DNA of 64,000 bases from Bacillus chungangensis (GCF_030812995.1 NZ_JAUSTT010000026.1:1-64000); one strand, 5' to 3'. Counted from the stretch's first letter, positions 9,890 through 19,002 are shown. Made by a program: numbers and translations. Notes: generated by a model not told the origin, from the letters alone.

Positions 9890-9918
9890 TTGATGATCAC
9901 ATGAATCGTGATCATCAA
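9890..9918. repeat. Perfect 11-bp inverted repeat
   Basis: TTGATGATCAC and GTGATCATCAA are separated by seven bases in the 448-base gap between yuzB and the amidase gene (9619-10066). There is no T run, so it is more likely an operator or a structured site than a terminator. The rest of this gap shows no gene I can support. Confidence 0.45.
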
Positions 9919-10032
9919 TGAATGAACTTAATAAAGCCTATAAATATTAAACCATGGAAATAGGATCATTTCCCTACTTCCATCCCTTTCTTTTTCCCAA
10001 CCTCCTAACTGTTTATCCTCTATATATAGAGA

Positions 10033-10061
10033 AAGCACTCAAGCGGAATGCTTGAGTGCTT
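10033..10061 (-). terminator. Terminator of the SLH amidase gene
   Basis: AAGCACTCAAGC (10033-10044) and GCTTGAGTGCTT (10050-10061) pair perfectly with a 5-base loop; the minus strand continues TTCTCTATATA. It follows the stop codon by five bases. Confidence 0.8.
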
Positions 10062-10066
10062 CAACA

Positions 10067-11818
10067 TTATATTCCTTTCCAAGCAAAGTAATCAAGAATG
10101 CCTTGTGTAATTGCAGCGGCTGCTGCATCACGGTATTCGTCTTGAGCCAGCTTGGCAGCATCTTCTTTGTTGCTAAGAAAGGCGAGTTCTACGAGAACAG
10201 CTGGCATCGTTGTATTTTTCGTTACGTATTTAGGTTCAGTTTTAAGACCACGATCCCTAGTATTTAAAGCAGAAACCAAATGCTTTTGAATAAATCCAGC
10301 TAATTGTTTGCTATCTTCAGCGCGTGGTGTATTTGACTTGTGATAGAACGTTTCGGTTCCATTTGCACTTGGATTATTATCCATGCTATTTCCATGAATA
10401 CTGACAAACACATCTGAATTGCTATTTTTTGCGATTTTGGGCCTTTCTGATAGTGGAATAAAAGTATCATCCGAGCGGGTCATGATTACTTCAATACCTT
10501 GTTCTTTTAAAAGTTTTTCTACACGCAGCCCTACCGCAAGCGCTACTTCTTTATCGGTTAATCCGTTTCCAGCCCCTCCAGCATCGTGGCCGCCATGTCC
10601 AGGATCAATGGTAACGATTCTTTTGCCATTTGCAGGCGGCGTTGGTGCTGGTGTTGGAGGTGTTACAGGCTGCTTTGGCGCTTCTTCTTTTTGCAAGTAT
10701 TTATTGTTGACATATCCTTTAAGATTGCCAGCTGTAATACTCGACCAATCGCCTTTCGTCTCATGGACAGTTACTTTCGTGTTGTACGACAGTGCACCGA
10801 TTTTATCATAGTTTACTCCAGGGCCGCTCCGAACGTTTAAAGAATCTACGTTCACATAACGTTCAACAGGCTCTTGCACTACCGGCGGCGTTTCAGGCTC
10901 CTTCGGCGGTGTCACTGGCTTTTCAGGTTCTTTCGGTGGTGTCACGGGTTTTTCAGGTTCTTTCGGTGGTGCCACTGGTGTTTCTGGCTCTATTTTCACT
11001 TCTTCTTGTTGTAAATAGTTCGTATGTACATAGCCTTTCAAGTTTCCAGCTGATATGTATGCCCAACCATTTGAAATTTCATGCACGGTTACTTTTGTAT
11101 TGTGCTTTAAAGAACCGATCGCCTGGTGATTTGTACCAGGGCCGCTCCGAACATTTAATGACGTAGCGTTCACATAGCGTTCTCCGATTGAGTCATGTTC
11201 AAAAAGGATTCGGAACTCTTCGTTCAGGCTGCGTGCGACTAGCAAAGCAAATTCTGCTCTTGTAATCGCTGTGTTTGGTTTGAATGTTCCATCTGGATAG
11301 CCAACAGAAATGCCTGCGGTCGTTAACTTGTTAATCGCTGCATATTGCTTCCCAGAGGGTGAAACATCTTTATAGACTGCATCCCCTTCTTTTGTGAATT
11401 GAAATGCCTTCGTAATAAGGACAGACATTTCCCATCTCGTAATGTTGCTTTCAGGACGGAATTTTCCCGCTCCGTCACCAGAGATGATGCCCTTTTCAAA
11501 TGCCGACTGAATATAGCCGGAAGCAAATGAATCTTTTTTCACATCTGAGAAGCTTGTCTTACGCTTTTCGCCATTTAAGCCAATCGCTTTTCCGATTAAT
11601 GTTGCTGCTTCCGCACGGGTGACATTGTTGTTTGGTCGAAATGTCTGATCAGGATAGCCCGAGACAACATCACGATCGATTAAGTAGCCAATTTCTTTCT
11701 GGTACTTTTCTGGGATGTCTTTCAATGCCGAAGCTGCGTTCGCTTCGGTTTGCAGTGAACCGAACATAACGACAAAAGCCATCATAAATAGGAAAATAGA
11801 TTTAACATATTTATTCAT
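10067..11818 (-). CDS. Secreted N-acetylmuramoyl-L-alanine amidase with SLH and SH3 domains
   Basis: A 583-residue cell-wall hydrolase. In order: signal peptide (about 1-30, ending near ANAAS), three SLH repeats (about 30-205; each with GYPDGTF- or DGAGKF-like and ITRAE/ITRWE motifs) that anchor the protein to secondary wall polymer, an SH3 domain (215-275), a linker with repeated PPKEPEKPVT units, a second SH3 domain (322-385, both with SLNVRSGPG), another Pro-rich linker, and an Amidase_3 domain (405-583) with the zinc ligands in DPGHGGHDAG, then VSIHGN and the Glu in VELAFLSN. It cuts the amide bond between muramic acid and the stem peptide. ATG 11818 is preferred over one nine bases upstream that crowds the AAGGAG. 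Confidence 0.93.
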   Translation of the reverse strand: MNKYVKSIFLFMMAFVVMFGSLQTEANAASALKDIPEKYQKEIGYLIDRDVVSGYPDQTFRPNNNVTRAEAATLIGKAIGLNGEKRKTSFSDVKKDSFASGYIQSAFEKGIISGDGAGKFRPESNITRWEMSVLITKAFQFTKEGDAVYKDVSPSGKQYAAINKLTTAGISVGYPDGTFKPNTAITRAEFALLVARSLNEEFRILFEHDSIGERYVNATSLNVRSGPGTNHQAIGSLKHNTKVTVHEISNGWAYISAGNLKGYVHTNYLQQEEVKIEPETPVAPPKEPEKPVTPPKEPEKPVTPPKEPETPPVVQEPVERYVNVDSLNVRSGPGVNYDKIGALSYNTKVTVHETKGDWSSITAGNLKGYVNNKYLQKEEAPKQPVTPPTPAPTPPANGKRIVTIDPGHGGHDAGGAGNGLTDKEVALAVGLRVEKLLKEQGIEVIMTRSDDTFIPLSERPKIAKNSNSDVFVSIHGNSMDNNPSANGTETFYHKSNTPRAEDSKQLAGFIQKHLVSALNTRDRGLKTEPKYVTKNTTMPAVLVELAFLSNKEDAAKLAQDEYRDAAAAAITQGILDYFAWKGI

Positions 11819-12845
11819 TATTAGCATTCTCCTTTCTCAAAGCATTTTCATATATTAGGTAATGTTGAAAAGAGAAATATCGTCTAATTATCGTGTTAAG
11901 AACAAATAATTTGTTCCAATTTTCGACGGCAAATTCCTCACTCATAACCTAATAGAATAATATTCATAGTTTACCATATTTAGAGTATGATAGATCTTAA
12001 ATTTATCCATTATTACCATCTTTATTGACACATCAGTAAATGTCGAAAAACGGAAAATCTCCTGATCATGTGTGAAATACTCTAATTTTCAGCAACGCGT
12101 TCCTCATTCATCACCCTTCTAACCCATGTCGTTTCAATTCTTTCATTGCAGCCTTTCCATCAAAAATAGATCTCCCGCCGATTGTAGATTTCTTTTGATT
12201 CACTCATTGATCGCAGTTTTATCTTCAATTGCTACCACTAATAATCACCCCTTCAGTAGCGTAGCATGATGATGTAATAAAGTTGTAAAAACCACGATAA
12301 TATATGTGGGGTAGTTAGTTAAATTTTTAACGATACACCTATTTGCTTTTCTTTAATCATAGTAGAGGACGAAATAGTGTATCTCGTTTACTGGATTGAC
12401 TAAAATGCGATTATTATATTCGTAGTTCACCATATTTAGAGTATTTTTGAATTTGTTTTTTATAAAAAGTACAAATTATGACACTTTTCACCTAATATAA
12501 AATACTAAATAAAATAATAAGAAAGATTTGAAAATTAATTAAAAACAATAGGATAAATACGTTTAACAGGTAAGGCTATTGTATATCATGACATATTTCG
12601 TTATAATTTTTATTGAATGCTTCGGGAAATCAAGGATAATCCCGATAAAAAAAACAGAATAATAAAAGATTTCCTGCTTTATAAAAAAGCTTGAGATCAA
12701 TAGTTAATAAGATTTATTGGCTTCCATTGTACCCCACCTGATTAAATAGCTTATAAATAACAGGTGGCTAAGCCCAATATAATAATTTTTAAACATTGAT
12801 ACCATGAAAAAGTTGCTTTACAACAGTTGCAAAAGGAGAAAAATA
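11819..12845. other. Long AT-rich intergenic region
   Basis: About 1 kb between the divergent amidase and yutJ genes. A minus-strand stretch near 12130-12200 translates to SIFDGKAAMKELKRHG flanked by stop codons and may be the relic of a small gene, but I do not recognise it. No RNA gene, repeat or intact coding frame with a ribosome site is visible except AAAAGGAG just before yutJ. Confidence 0.4.
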
Positions 12846-13913
12846 ATGAAAAATCTTGTATTACTTGGCGGTGGATATGGTAATATGCGTATTTTACAGC
12901 GCTTACTACCCAATCAATTGCCAGATGATTGGACCATCACACTAATCGATAGAGTTCCTTATCACTGCTTAAAAACGGAATACTATGCTTTAGCGGCTGG
13001 CACAATTTCGGATCAACATGTTCGTGTTGCTTTTCCTGAACATCCTCGCTTAAAGGTTCGTTATGGCGAAGTAACAGAAATCAATTTAGAAGAAAAGCTT
13101 GTCTATTTAGCAAACGAAGAACCTATTCCATATGATGATCTTGTTATTGGACTAGGATGTGAAGATAAATACCATAATGTCCCTGGAGCAGATACCTATA
13201 CATATAGCATTCAAACAATCGAAGAAGCACGCAAGACGTATCAAACTTTAAATAACTTGCCTGCAAATTCGATTGTTAGTATCGTTGGCGGTGGACTAAG
13301 CGGAGTGGAGCTTGCGAGCGAGCTTCATGATAGCAGACCAGACCTGCAAGTAAAGCTATTCGATCGAGGAAAAATCATTTTATCTTCTTTTCCAGAGCGT
13401 TTAAGTGTATATGTTCAAAATTGGTTTGAAACACATGGAGTAGAAATCATTAATCATGCTAATATTACAAAAGTTGAAAAGGGAAAGCTTTACAACAACG
13501 ATGAACCCATTGCATCAGATGTAGTCGTTTGGACGGCTGGCATCCAGCCAAACGCTGTTGTCCGAGCGATGGATGTTGATAAAGACCAGCATGGCAGAGT
13601 CATCTTAACAAAACATCATTATATCCCTTCTTTTGAAAGTGTTTTCGTAGTTGGAGATTGTGCAAGCTTGCCATCAGCACCAAGTGCACAACTTGCCGAA
13701 GGACAGGCAGAGCAAATCGTAAAAGTATTATTGAAAAAATGGAATAACGAAGAATTGCCGAAAGATCTTCCAAACATTAAGCTAAAAGGCGTTCTTGGTT
13801 CCCTCGGGAAAAAACATGGCTTTGGTTTATTAGGAGAAACAGCGATTACAGGTCGTGTTCCCCGTCTCATTAAATCAGGGGTGCTCTGGATGTATCGCCA
13901 TCATAATGGGTAG
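12846..13913 (+). CDS. yutJ: NADH dehydrogenase-like flavoprotein YutJ
   Basis: A 355-residue FAD protein of the NDH-2 fold. The first dinucleotide motif is VLLGGGYGNMR at the start and the second is SIVGGGLSGVELASEL near residue 150; VFVVGDCASLP carries the FAD-contacting GD. It shares the fold of YumB (5971-7188) but is clearly distinct, with only moderate similarity. The electron acceptor is unknown. ATG 12846 follows AAAAGGAGAAAAATA, and the length then equals that of B. subtilis YutJ; the frame is open 14 codons upstream. Confidence 0.88.
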   Translation: MKNLVLLGGGYGNMRILQRLLPNQLPDDWTITLIDRVPYHCLKTEYYALAAGTISDQHVRVAFPEHPRLKVRYGEVTEINLEEKLVYLANEEPIPYDDLVIGLGCEDKYHNVPGADTYTYSIQTIEEARKTYQTLNNLPANSIVSIVGGGLSGVELASELHDSRPDLQVKLFDRGKIILSSFPERLSVYVQNWFETHGVEIINHANITKVEKGKLYNNDEPIASDVVVWTAGIQPNAVVRAMDVDKDQHGRVILTKHHYIPSFESVFVVGDCASLPSAPSAQLAEGQAEQIVKVLLKKWNNEELPKDLPNIKLKGVLGSLGKKHGFGLLGETAITGRVPRLIKSGVLWMYRHHNG

Positions 13914-13921
13914 TAAAACCA

Positions 13922-13958
13922 CTTCCGTCAGTATCATAGACCTGACGGAAGATTTTTT
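13922..13958. terminator. Terminator between yutJ and yuzD
   Basis: CTTCCGTCAG (13922-13931) and CTGACGGAAG (13942-13951) pair perfectly, followed by ATTTTTT on the plus strand. The T run overlaps the stop codon of the converging yuzD gene. Confidence 0.88.
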
Positions 13959-14286
13959 ATGCTGAAGGAATATATCCCCGGCTCTCCATCTCTGCATAAA
14001 TCGTTTTTAGGCGCGGGTTGCCTTCTCCAACGACTTTTCCTTCTATTACTACTACTGGATAAAACATGTCTTCCTCTACAACGCGTTGTGCAAATGTTCG
14101 TTTTTCATCATCAGCAGGCGGGTTAAAAATATCGATATATTCCACTTTAAAAGGCTGATTTGGAAACTTTCTTGCAATTGCAGCCTCAAGCCATTCATAT
14201 GTATCCATTGATGATGGCAGATTGACGCAACTAGCACATATTTGTTCAGCCCCATAAACTAAGATTTCAATTTGATTTGTTGTCAT
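13957..14286 (-). CDS. yuzD: YuzD, thioredoxin-like DUF1462 protein
   Basis: A 109-residue cytosolic protein with a thioredoxin-like start: ILVYGAEQICASCVN places a CxxC motif after the first beta strand, and FYPVVVIEGKVVGEG resembles the cis-Pro region. The family (DUF1462) has no proven function; its regular place beside yutI suggests a role in Fe-S or thiol chemistry, which is inference. AGGAG precedes the ATG. It is divergent from yutI. Confidence 0.87.
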   Translation of the reverse strand: MTTNQIEILVYGAEQICASCVNLPSSMDTYEWLEAAIARKFPNQPFKVEYIDIFNPPADDEKRTFAQRVVEEDMFYPVVVIEGKVVGEGNPRLKTIYAEMESRGYIPSA

Positions 14287-14653
14287 TGTTTTCTCCTCCT
14301 AACTGTATACTTCTTGAGCCGTCATCATTCATAACTGTTCAAACTTTCTATACCCTTATACTTATCTGGCAAATCATGTTCCCCTACTTCAATAATGATA
14401 GGAGTAGAAGAATTTAAGTAAAATGTTCAATTGTTTGATTGTATTAAGGCAAGGAAAACTTCTTAAATGAGCAATCCACAGAGAAAAAAACAGAACCCTT
14501 TTTCAAGGACATTGCGATCAAAATTTTTGTTTTTACTTTTAATCAAGTGGCAATAAGAAGTTGTACTTTATGTTAATTGTACACAAAATGGAGAAATAGC
14601 CAACATAAAAAGTTAAAAATATCACAACAATAGATTTTTTTGCAATATGTTAT

Positions 14654-14659
14654 TATAAT
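14654..14659 (+). promoter_or_regulatory. Likely -10 box of yutI
   Basis: TATAAT lies 25 bases before the yutI start, leaving a very short leader with the ribosome site AAGGAG. The -35 region about 17 bases upstream is poor (TAGATT). The rest of the 397-base gap after yuzD (14287-14683) shows no gene. Confidence 0.45.
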
Positions 14660-14683
14660 AAGGTTATGGAAAGGAGTCGATCA

Positions 14684-14923
14684 ATGATGTCTGATCAAAC
14701 AATGAATGAACAAGTACAAGTGGTATTAGATAAATTACGTCCATTTTTGCTTCGTGACGGCGGCGATTGTGAATTAGTAGATGTTGACGATGGTGTTGTT
14801 AAGCTGCGTCTTCTTGGTGCATGTGGTACTTGCCCAAGCTCTACTATTACATTAAAAGCTGGAATTGAACGGGCACTTTTGGAAGAAGTTCCTGGCGTTG
14901 TCGAGGTAGAACAAGTATTTTAA
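14684..14923 (+). CDS. yutI: NifU/NfuA-like Fe-S carrier YutI
   Basis: A 79-residue protein made of a single NifU C-terminal domain. [16 protein letters not shown] holds the CxxC that binds an Fe4S4 cluster between two subunits, and the start [16 protein letters not shown] is typical. It works as a late-acting carrier that delivers clusters made by Suf to apoproteins such as aconitase or LipA. AAGGAG seven bases before ATG 14684 decides the start. Confidence 0.92.
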   Translation: MMSDQTMNEQVQVVLDKLRPFLLRDGGDCELVDVDDGVVKLRLLGACGTCPSSTITLKAGIERALLEEVPGVVEVEQVF

Positions 14924-14940
14924 TGATACATCCATACATC

Positions 14941-14973
14941 AAGCAGTTTCCATCTTGGAAGCTGCTTTTTTTT
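14941..14973 (+). terminator. Terminator of yutI
   Basis: AAGCAGTTTCC and GGAAGCTGCTT pair with one G-U around a 5-base loop, followed by eight T. It lies 17 bases after the stop codon. Confidence 0.88.
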
Positions 14974-14985
14974 CGCAAGTGCCTG

Positions 14986-15990
14986 TTATGACCAGCTTGC
15001 GTTTAACCAATGAATTTCAGGAATTTTCACAACCCCTGTAAAAGTCTTAAACTGATTCAAAAATCGTTCATATTCCTGCGAATACTTTATATAAAAATGA
15101 AGTCTTTCTTCTAAATGTTTTTGTTTTTCTTCTTGATTCGTTCGAAAATATTCTTCTATACATTCATAATAATGGAATGGAAAAAGCAGCCGTGCGTAAA
15201 TAAGCCGCCAGGAAAATGGCGATAATGGAGAGAGCTTTTGGTAGTTATTTAAGAAGGTGTGTATTTCCGGCTCAAACGTTTGGCTACGACGCAAATAAAC
15301 ATCTCTAATCCATTCAGCAATATCACGGCCACAATGATCGTACACCCAATCAAAAGGATTTCTCATCTGAGAGGGCGTACTCCATGATTCGTGTGTAAAA
15401 CGCTCATGGCAAATAGTACCTCCATCTGCAAATGTTGGTTCTTCATCCAATTCTGTGTCCACTAAATATTGAATCGCATTTTCACTTAATCCCATATAGT
15501 AGGGAAATGATTCAGCGAATAACATGGTAAAAGGATGTTCTGGCTGTGATTGGATAATGGAACGCCACATTGATTCCATTTGCTCAAGCCTCTTTTCCCA
15601 AAGCATTTTCCACTGGCCCATTCGATTTCTTTCCGTTATTTTTGCATTAAGCGATCTTCCTCTTAGATGAAATTTTGCCAGCTGCCTTCCAATTTTCCGT
15701 TTCGCTTTCGCCCTATTTTGTTCATTTTTTAAGACGACAAAATCAATGTCATCCTGAGTTACTAAAAAAGTGTTATTTTTTGAAGGATAAAACGTGGCTA
15801 CATAGCGATCACCTTCTTTTTTCAAATGCTCAGACATTTGGTATAACTCTACAAGCATTTCTTGCGGCATATGCGTAACCTGTATTAGTGTATAGAGAGT
15901 ATCATTTTCCCAGTATCTAATCGCTGTTCCTTCTTGGAAAGCACTATCTGGTTCTATGTCAAAAAATGTTTTTAATATCTTTTTTTCCAT
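14986..15990 (-). CDS. yutH: Spore coat-associated protein YutH
   Basis: A 334-residue protein of the CotS/YutH family, which has a kinase- or aminoglycoside-phosphotransferase-like fold and is deposited in the spore coat. Supportive features are the lobe start with YVATFYPSKNNTFLVTQDD, the middle FHLRGRSLNAKI, and the segment GGTICHERFTHESW, which corresponds to the catalytic loop (His present) of the phosphotransferase fold. Length agrees with the family. An AAAAGGAGGAG site lies before the ATG. Expression is probably in the mother cell, but I cannot point to a sigma-E or sigma-K promoter with certainty. Confidence 0.85.
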   Translation of the reverse strand: MEKKILKTFFDIEPDSAFQEGTAIRYWENDTLYTLIQVTHMPQEMLVELYQMSEHLKKEGDRYVATFYPSKNNTFLVTQDDIDFVVLKNEQNRAKAKRKIGRQLAKFHLRGRSLNAKITERNRMGQWKMLWEKRLEQMESMWRSIIQSQPEHPFTMLFAESFPYYMGLSENAIQYLVDTELDEEPTFADGGTICHERFTHESWSTPSQMRNPFDWVYDHCGRDIAEWIRDVYLRRSQTFEPEIHTFLNNYQKLSPLSPFSWRLIYARLLFPFHYYECIEEYFRTNQEEKQKHLEERLHFYIKYSQEYERFLNQFKTFTGVVKIPEIHWLNASWS

Positions 15991-16149
15991 GAAAACTCCT
16001 CCTTTTGTCTGATTATTGATATGATATAAGTTAGGGAGAATAAATATTCTTATAACAATTTCAATTTAATGTTGAAATTCTTATCAAACGGAAGCATTCA
16101 TTTTTAATACTTTATTTAAATAAAATTTCTATAGAAAAGGTGAGTCACC

Positions 16150-16647
16150 ATGTTAAATGAGGAGAAAATGAGTCTATCTGAACAAACTGCACGCCAATGG
16201 CTAAAAGAACGAGGTGTTCAAATAGAAGATATCGCTGAACTTGTCTTATTTCTACAAAAAAAATATCTTCCTGACCTCCAGATAGAAGAATGCATAGAAA
16301 ATGTGGATAAAGTAATTACCAAACGTGAAGTCCAAAATGCTATTCTAACGGGCATCCAACTAGATCGACTGGCAGAAAAAGGACAGCTTGAAGAGCCATT
16401 GCAATCAATTATTCAATATGATGAAAGCTTATACGGAGTGGATGAAATTTTAGCCCTTTCAATTGTTAATGTTTATGGCTCGATCGGCCTTACTAATTAT
16501 GGCTATATTGACAAAGTAAAACCTGGTATTTTATCAAAACTAAACGATCATTCCAATGGCTCATGCCATACTTTTTTAGATGATATTGTCGGAGCAATCG
16601 CAGCAGCAGCCTCTAGCAGACTGGCACACGGCGGAGAATTAGATTAA
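16150..16647 (+). CDS. yutG: Phosphatidylglycerophosphatase A-like protein YutG
   Basis: A 165-residue protein resembling the soluble PgpA-like group of low-GC Gram-positives. Conserved segments are WLKERGVQIEDIAELV near the start, KREVQNAILTGIQLDRLAE in the middle, and a Gly/Ala/Ser-rich end (LDDIVGAIAAAASSRLAHGG). PgpA enzymes dephosphorylate phosphatidylglycerophosphate; activity of this shorter group is inferred from family only. GGTGAG precedes the ATG, and a strong terminator follows. Confidence 0.8.
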   Translation: MLNEEKMSLSEQTARQWLKERGVQIEDIAELVLFLQKKYLPDLQIEECIENVDKVITKREVQNAILTGIQLDRLAEKGQLEEPLQSIIQYDESLYGVDEILALSIVNVYGSIGLTNYGYIDKVKPGILSKLNDHSNGSCHTFLDDIVGAIAAAASSRLAHGGELD

Positions 16648-16660
16648 AGTGAATATCCTA

Positions 16661-16699
16661 AAAACACCTTCTCAAATTGTTATTGAGAAGGTGTTTTTT
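16661..16699 (+). terminator. Terminator of yutG
   Basis: A 15-bp perfect repeat (16661-16675 with 16683-16697) around a 7-base loop, ending in six T. Confidence 0.9.
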
Positions 16700-16754
16700 A
16701 GTGGTTGATACGAAATAGCTTATGTGAAGTATGCGGCCTATTAGCCAAATGAAT

Positions 16755-17531
16755 CTAGTTATGAACCAATGGCCAAAGATCAGAAAGTGAATCTAGAGAA
16801 TATGTGGGCTGGATTTTCTTTTCCATCAGTACAGTTTTTGAAGTAACACCTGTATGTACAAGCAATGTATCTATCCCAGCTTGAATACCTGCCTTGATGT
16901 CAGTATCATAGTTATCCCCAATCATCAGGGTTTTTTCTTTCGGAACTCCTAGCTTTTTTAAAGCTTGTTCCATCAGGATTGGTTCTGGTTTCCCAATAAA
17001 TGTTGGGATCGTTTGTGTTGAAGCGGAGATTGCCGCTATGATGGAGCCATTACCAGGTATCATCCCTCTTTCTGTAGGGATTGCAAGATCGCCATTTGTA
17101 GCAATTAAATCAGCTCCAGCACGAACGCATAAGCAAGCAGTTGTCAACTTTTCATATGTTAGTTCCTTATCGATACCGACGACAACAAAATCTGGACTTT
17201 CTTCAACGAAAACAAAACCTTTTGTTTGCAGTGCTTTAAAAAGACCTCCTTCTCCTATTGCAAAGACAGAAGCTTTCGTTTTTCTTTCTGATAAATAATT
17301 GGCTGTTGCAAGTGATGAGGTGAATACTTGATCCTCTGTAGCAGGAATATCAAACGTTTGGAGCTTTGTGGCTACTTGCTCCGGTGTTTGAGAGGAATTA
17401 TTCGTTACAAATAAATAAGGAATGTTTTCTTGTTGCAATCGTTGAACGAACGTGCATGCAGCTGCTATTTTTTCTGTCCCGCGATACATTGTTCCATCTA
17501 AATCGATTAAGTATCCATCATATACTTTCAC
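16755..17531 (-). CDS. yutF: NagD/HAD-family phosphatase YutF
   Basis: A 258-residue HAD hydrolase of the NagD (p-nitrophenylphosphatase-like) subfamily. Motif I is YLIDLDGTMYRG near residue 10 (nucleophile Asp), motif II LFVTNNSSQT, motif III Lys in KPEPILMEQALKKLG, and motif IV MIGDNYDTDI; the cap domain lies between. It probably dephosphorylates small sugar or nucleotide phosphates in the cytoplasm. The start GTG at 17531 overlaps the TGA of yutE (GTGA), so the two genes are translationally coupled. Confidence 0.92.
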   Translation of the reverse strand: MKVYDGYLIDLDGTMYRGTEKIAAACTFVQRLQQENIPYLFVTNNSSQTPEQVATKLQTFDIPATEDQVFTSSLATANYLSERKTKASVFAIGEGGLFKALQTKGFVFVEESPDFVVVGIDKELTYEKLTTACLCVRAGADLIATNGDLAIPTERGMIPGNGSIIAAISASTQTIPTFIGKPEPILMEQALKKLGVPKEKTLMIGDNYDTDIKAGIQAGIDTLLVHTGVTSKTVLMEKKIQPTYSLDSLSDLWPLVHN

Positions 17532-17983
17532 TGTTTATTGCTACCTTCGCTTTTAAAGGCAGATACTGGCCCTAATTCATTTGTTAAATAATATCTTATT
17601 TTTGACGAGTAAGCTGCTAAATGAGAAAATTGGGCATGAAAAACCGCAATGATTGCTTCGTGATTCACATTAATATATTGCTGCACCAACATTTTCCGCT
17701 GTTTGATCACCTGTTTTAAACCGTTTGCAATCTCTGCCGTGATGACTTTTTCATCTTCAAGAATATCGATAATATCATCAAAGCTTCCAGGATCTCTCAT
17801 AATAAAGCCATCAATCATCGCATTGCCGACATCTAAAATCGCTTCAATGATAGTCATTGAAATACGTTCCAATGCTGCTTTTTCTAATGGGGATTCCCAA
17901 CTGCCGGTTTGTTTAAATAAAGTTAACTGTTTCTCCATATGCTGCAATGTAAGCTCTATTTTCTGACGATCGATAAAATACAC
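17528..17983 (-). CDS. yutE: HepT-like DUF86 protein YutE, without its antitoxin partner
   Basis: A 151-residue all-helical protein of the DUF86/HepT family, known as the RNase toxin half of MNT-HepT pairs. The place of the catalytic R-x4-H-x-Y motif is RKMLVQQY, in which the His is replaced by Gln. No nucleotidyltransferase-type partner gene lies beside it, and it is coupled to yutF instead. It is therefore probably not an active toxin. The start is GTG at 17983 after GGAAGG; no ATG in frame fits. Confidence 0.82.
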   Translation of the reverse strand: MYFIDRQKIELTLQHMEKQLTLFKQTGSWESPLEKAALERISMTIIEAILDVGNAMIDGFIMRDPGSFDDIIDILEDEKVITAEIANGLKQVIKQRKMLVQQYINVNHEAIIAVFHAQFSHLAAYSSKIRYYLTNELGPVSAFKSEGSNKQ

Positions 17984-18165
17984 TTTTTTGACATCCTTCC
18001 ATCATTTCTTCTTTCTTCTTTATTTTAGCACATCATTGTCCTGCTCTCTATGACAACAGTTAATGTCTTGCAAAAATTGGAGGACATGAAAATAATTCGG
18101 TTTCAAAAAATAGCTAACAATAAGATCGGTCGAATGAAAAATAAAACGGCCATGAGGTGAAGAAA

Positions 18166-18477
18166 ATGAAAAAAACAGAATGGGAAAAAAAAGAAGAATA
18201 TGAGGATTTTTCAAACGTAGAAACACAAAGGCGCTTTTTATTTCCAGAAGGATTGCCAGAAGGTGCTTATGGTTCTCCACGTGGGAAACATACACCAGTA
18301 GAAAATAAATCATCACCTTTCAAAATTGGACAACGGAAGCAAAGTGCATATGACTACCAATTTAATTCAGTTCAGCAAAATGTACCGCGCATCTATCCAG
18401 GAGCAGATCAACCGGATCATCATGATGAAGATCAAAAAGCATCAAAAAAGGAACGGCCATATGGAGAGGAAATGTAA
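18166..18477 (+). CDS. Small hydrophilic conserved protein
   Basis: A 103-residue, charged protein without hydrophobic segments. It begins MKKTEWEKKEEYEDFS and contains PEGLPEGAYGSPRG and an acidic, His-containing end (QPDHHDEDQ). It is likely cytosolic or spore-associated, but I do not recognise a family with certainty. GAGGTGA sits before ATG 18166. It lies in a cluster of Bacillus-conserved genes (yutE, yutD, yutC), which argues that it is real. Confidence 0.65.
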   Translation: MKKTEWEKKEEYEDFSNVETQRRFLFPEGLPEGAYGSPRGKHTPVENKSSPFKIGQRKQSAYDYQFNSVQQNVPRIYPGADQPDHHDEDQKASKKERPYGEEM

Positions 18478-18513
18478 TTTTAACTCCTGCTAATTACTTA
18501 ACGCTTCAAATTT

Positions 18514-18552
18514 CTTCCATCAGTGAAGAACATAAGCTTTCACTGATGGAAG
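18514..18552. terminator. Hairpin between the 18166 gene and yutD
   Basis: A 14-bp perfect repeat (18514-18527 with 18539-18552) with an 11-base loop. It is placed like a terminator of two converging genes, but the T run is short. Its arm CTTCCATCAGTG also occurs in the right-end hairpin of the small mobile elements of this window. Confidence 0.6.
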
Positions 18553-18607
18553 CATCCTTTCCCGCGTCCGATTGTTAATCTATATAAGAATGGTATTTTC
18601 GGAAAGT

Positions 18608-18901
18608 TTAAACAGAAGGTCGATGAACTTTTTTGACGACAAAATAAGCACATCCAAAATTACAATATTCATACAAATATTCACTTAATGTACTTATTTT
18701 CGTATCAAAACCAGCTTTTTGGTTTTGATCATCAAAGAAACCTTTTAATCTTAATTTTCCATACCCCCAATCCCCCACAATATAATCATATTTCGTTAAA
18801 ATATCACTGTAGCGATTTTGAAATTCTTCCTCATTAAATCCATCCTTATGTTCTGTAACCAATTCATAATAATTGTTTTGAATGCGAATCAAGTGAATCA
18901 C
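18608..18901 (-). CDS. yutD: YutD, DUF1027 family
   Basis: A 97-residue cytosolic protein typical of YutD: YDYIVGDWGYGKLRLKGFFD in the middle and YCNFGCAYFVVKK near the end with two cysteines. The function is unknown. The ATG is preceded by AAAGGAAGGTG-like sequence. The gene converges with the 18166 gene. Confidence 0.85.
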   Translation of the reverse strand: MIHLIRIQNNYYELVTEHKDGFNEEEFQNRYSDILTKYDYIVGDWGYGKLRLKGFFDDQNQKAGFDTKISTLSEYLYEYCNFGCAYFVVKKVHRPSV

Positions 18902-19002
18902 CTTCCTTTTTCTTACTCCTTCTTAAATTATAACGAATTCTCCATCAATTACTAAGCAAAAAAAGCAAAAAGATACACACGCTAAAAAAGGAGGTGGATC
19001 TT

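Noticed and set aside
10419-10811. Long plus-strand frame over the amidase gene
   Set aside because: It is antisense to the catalytic domain and SH3 linker and has no ribosome site.
10890-10990. Tandem 30-base units that might be taken for a CRISPR or VNTR
   Set aside because: They encode the PPKEPEKPVT linker of the amidase, in frame; there are no spacers of CRISPR type.
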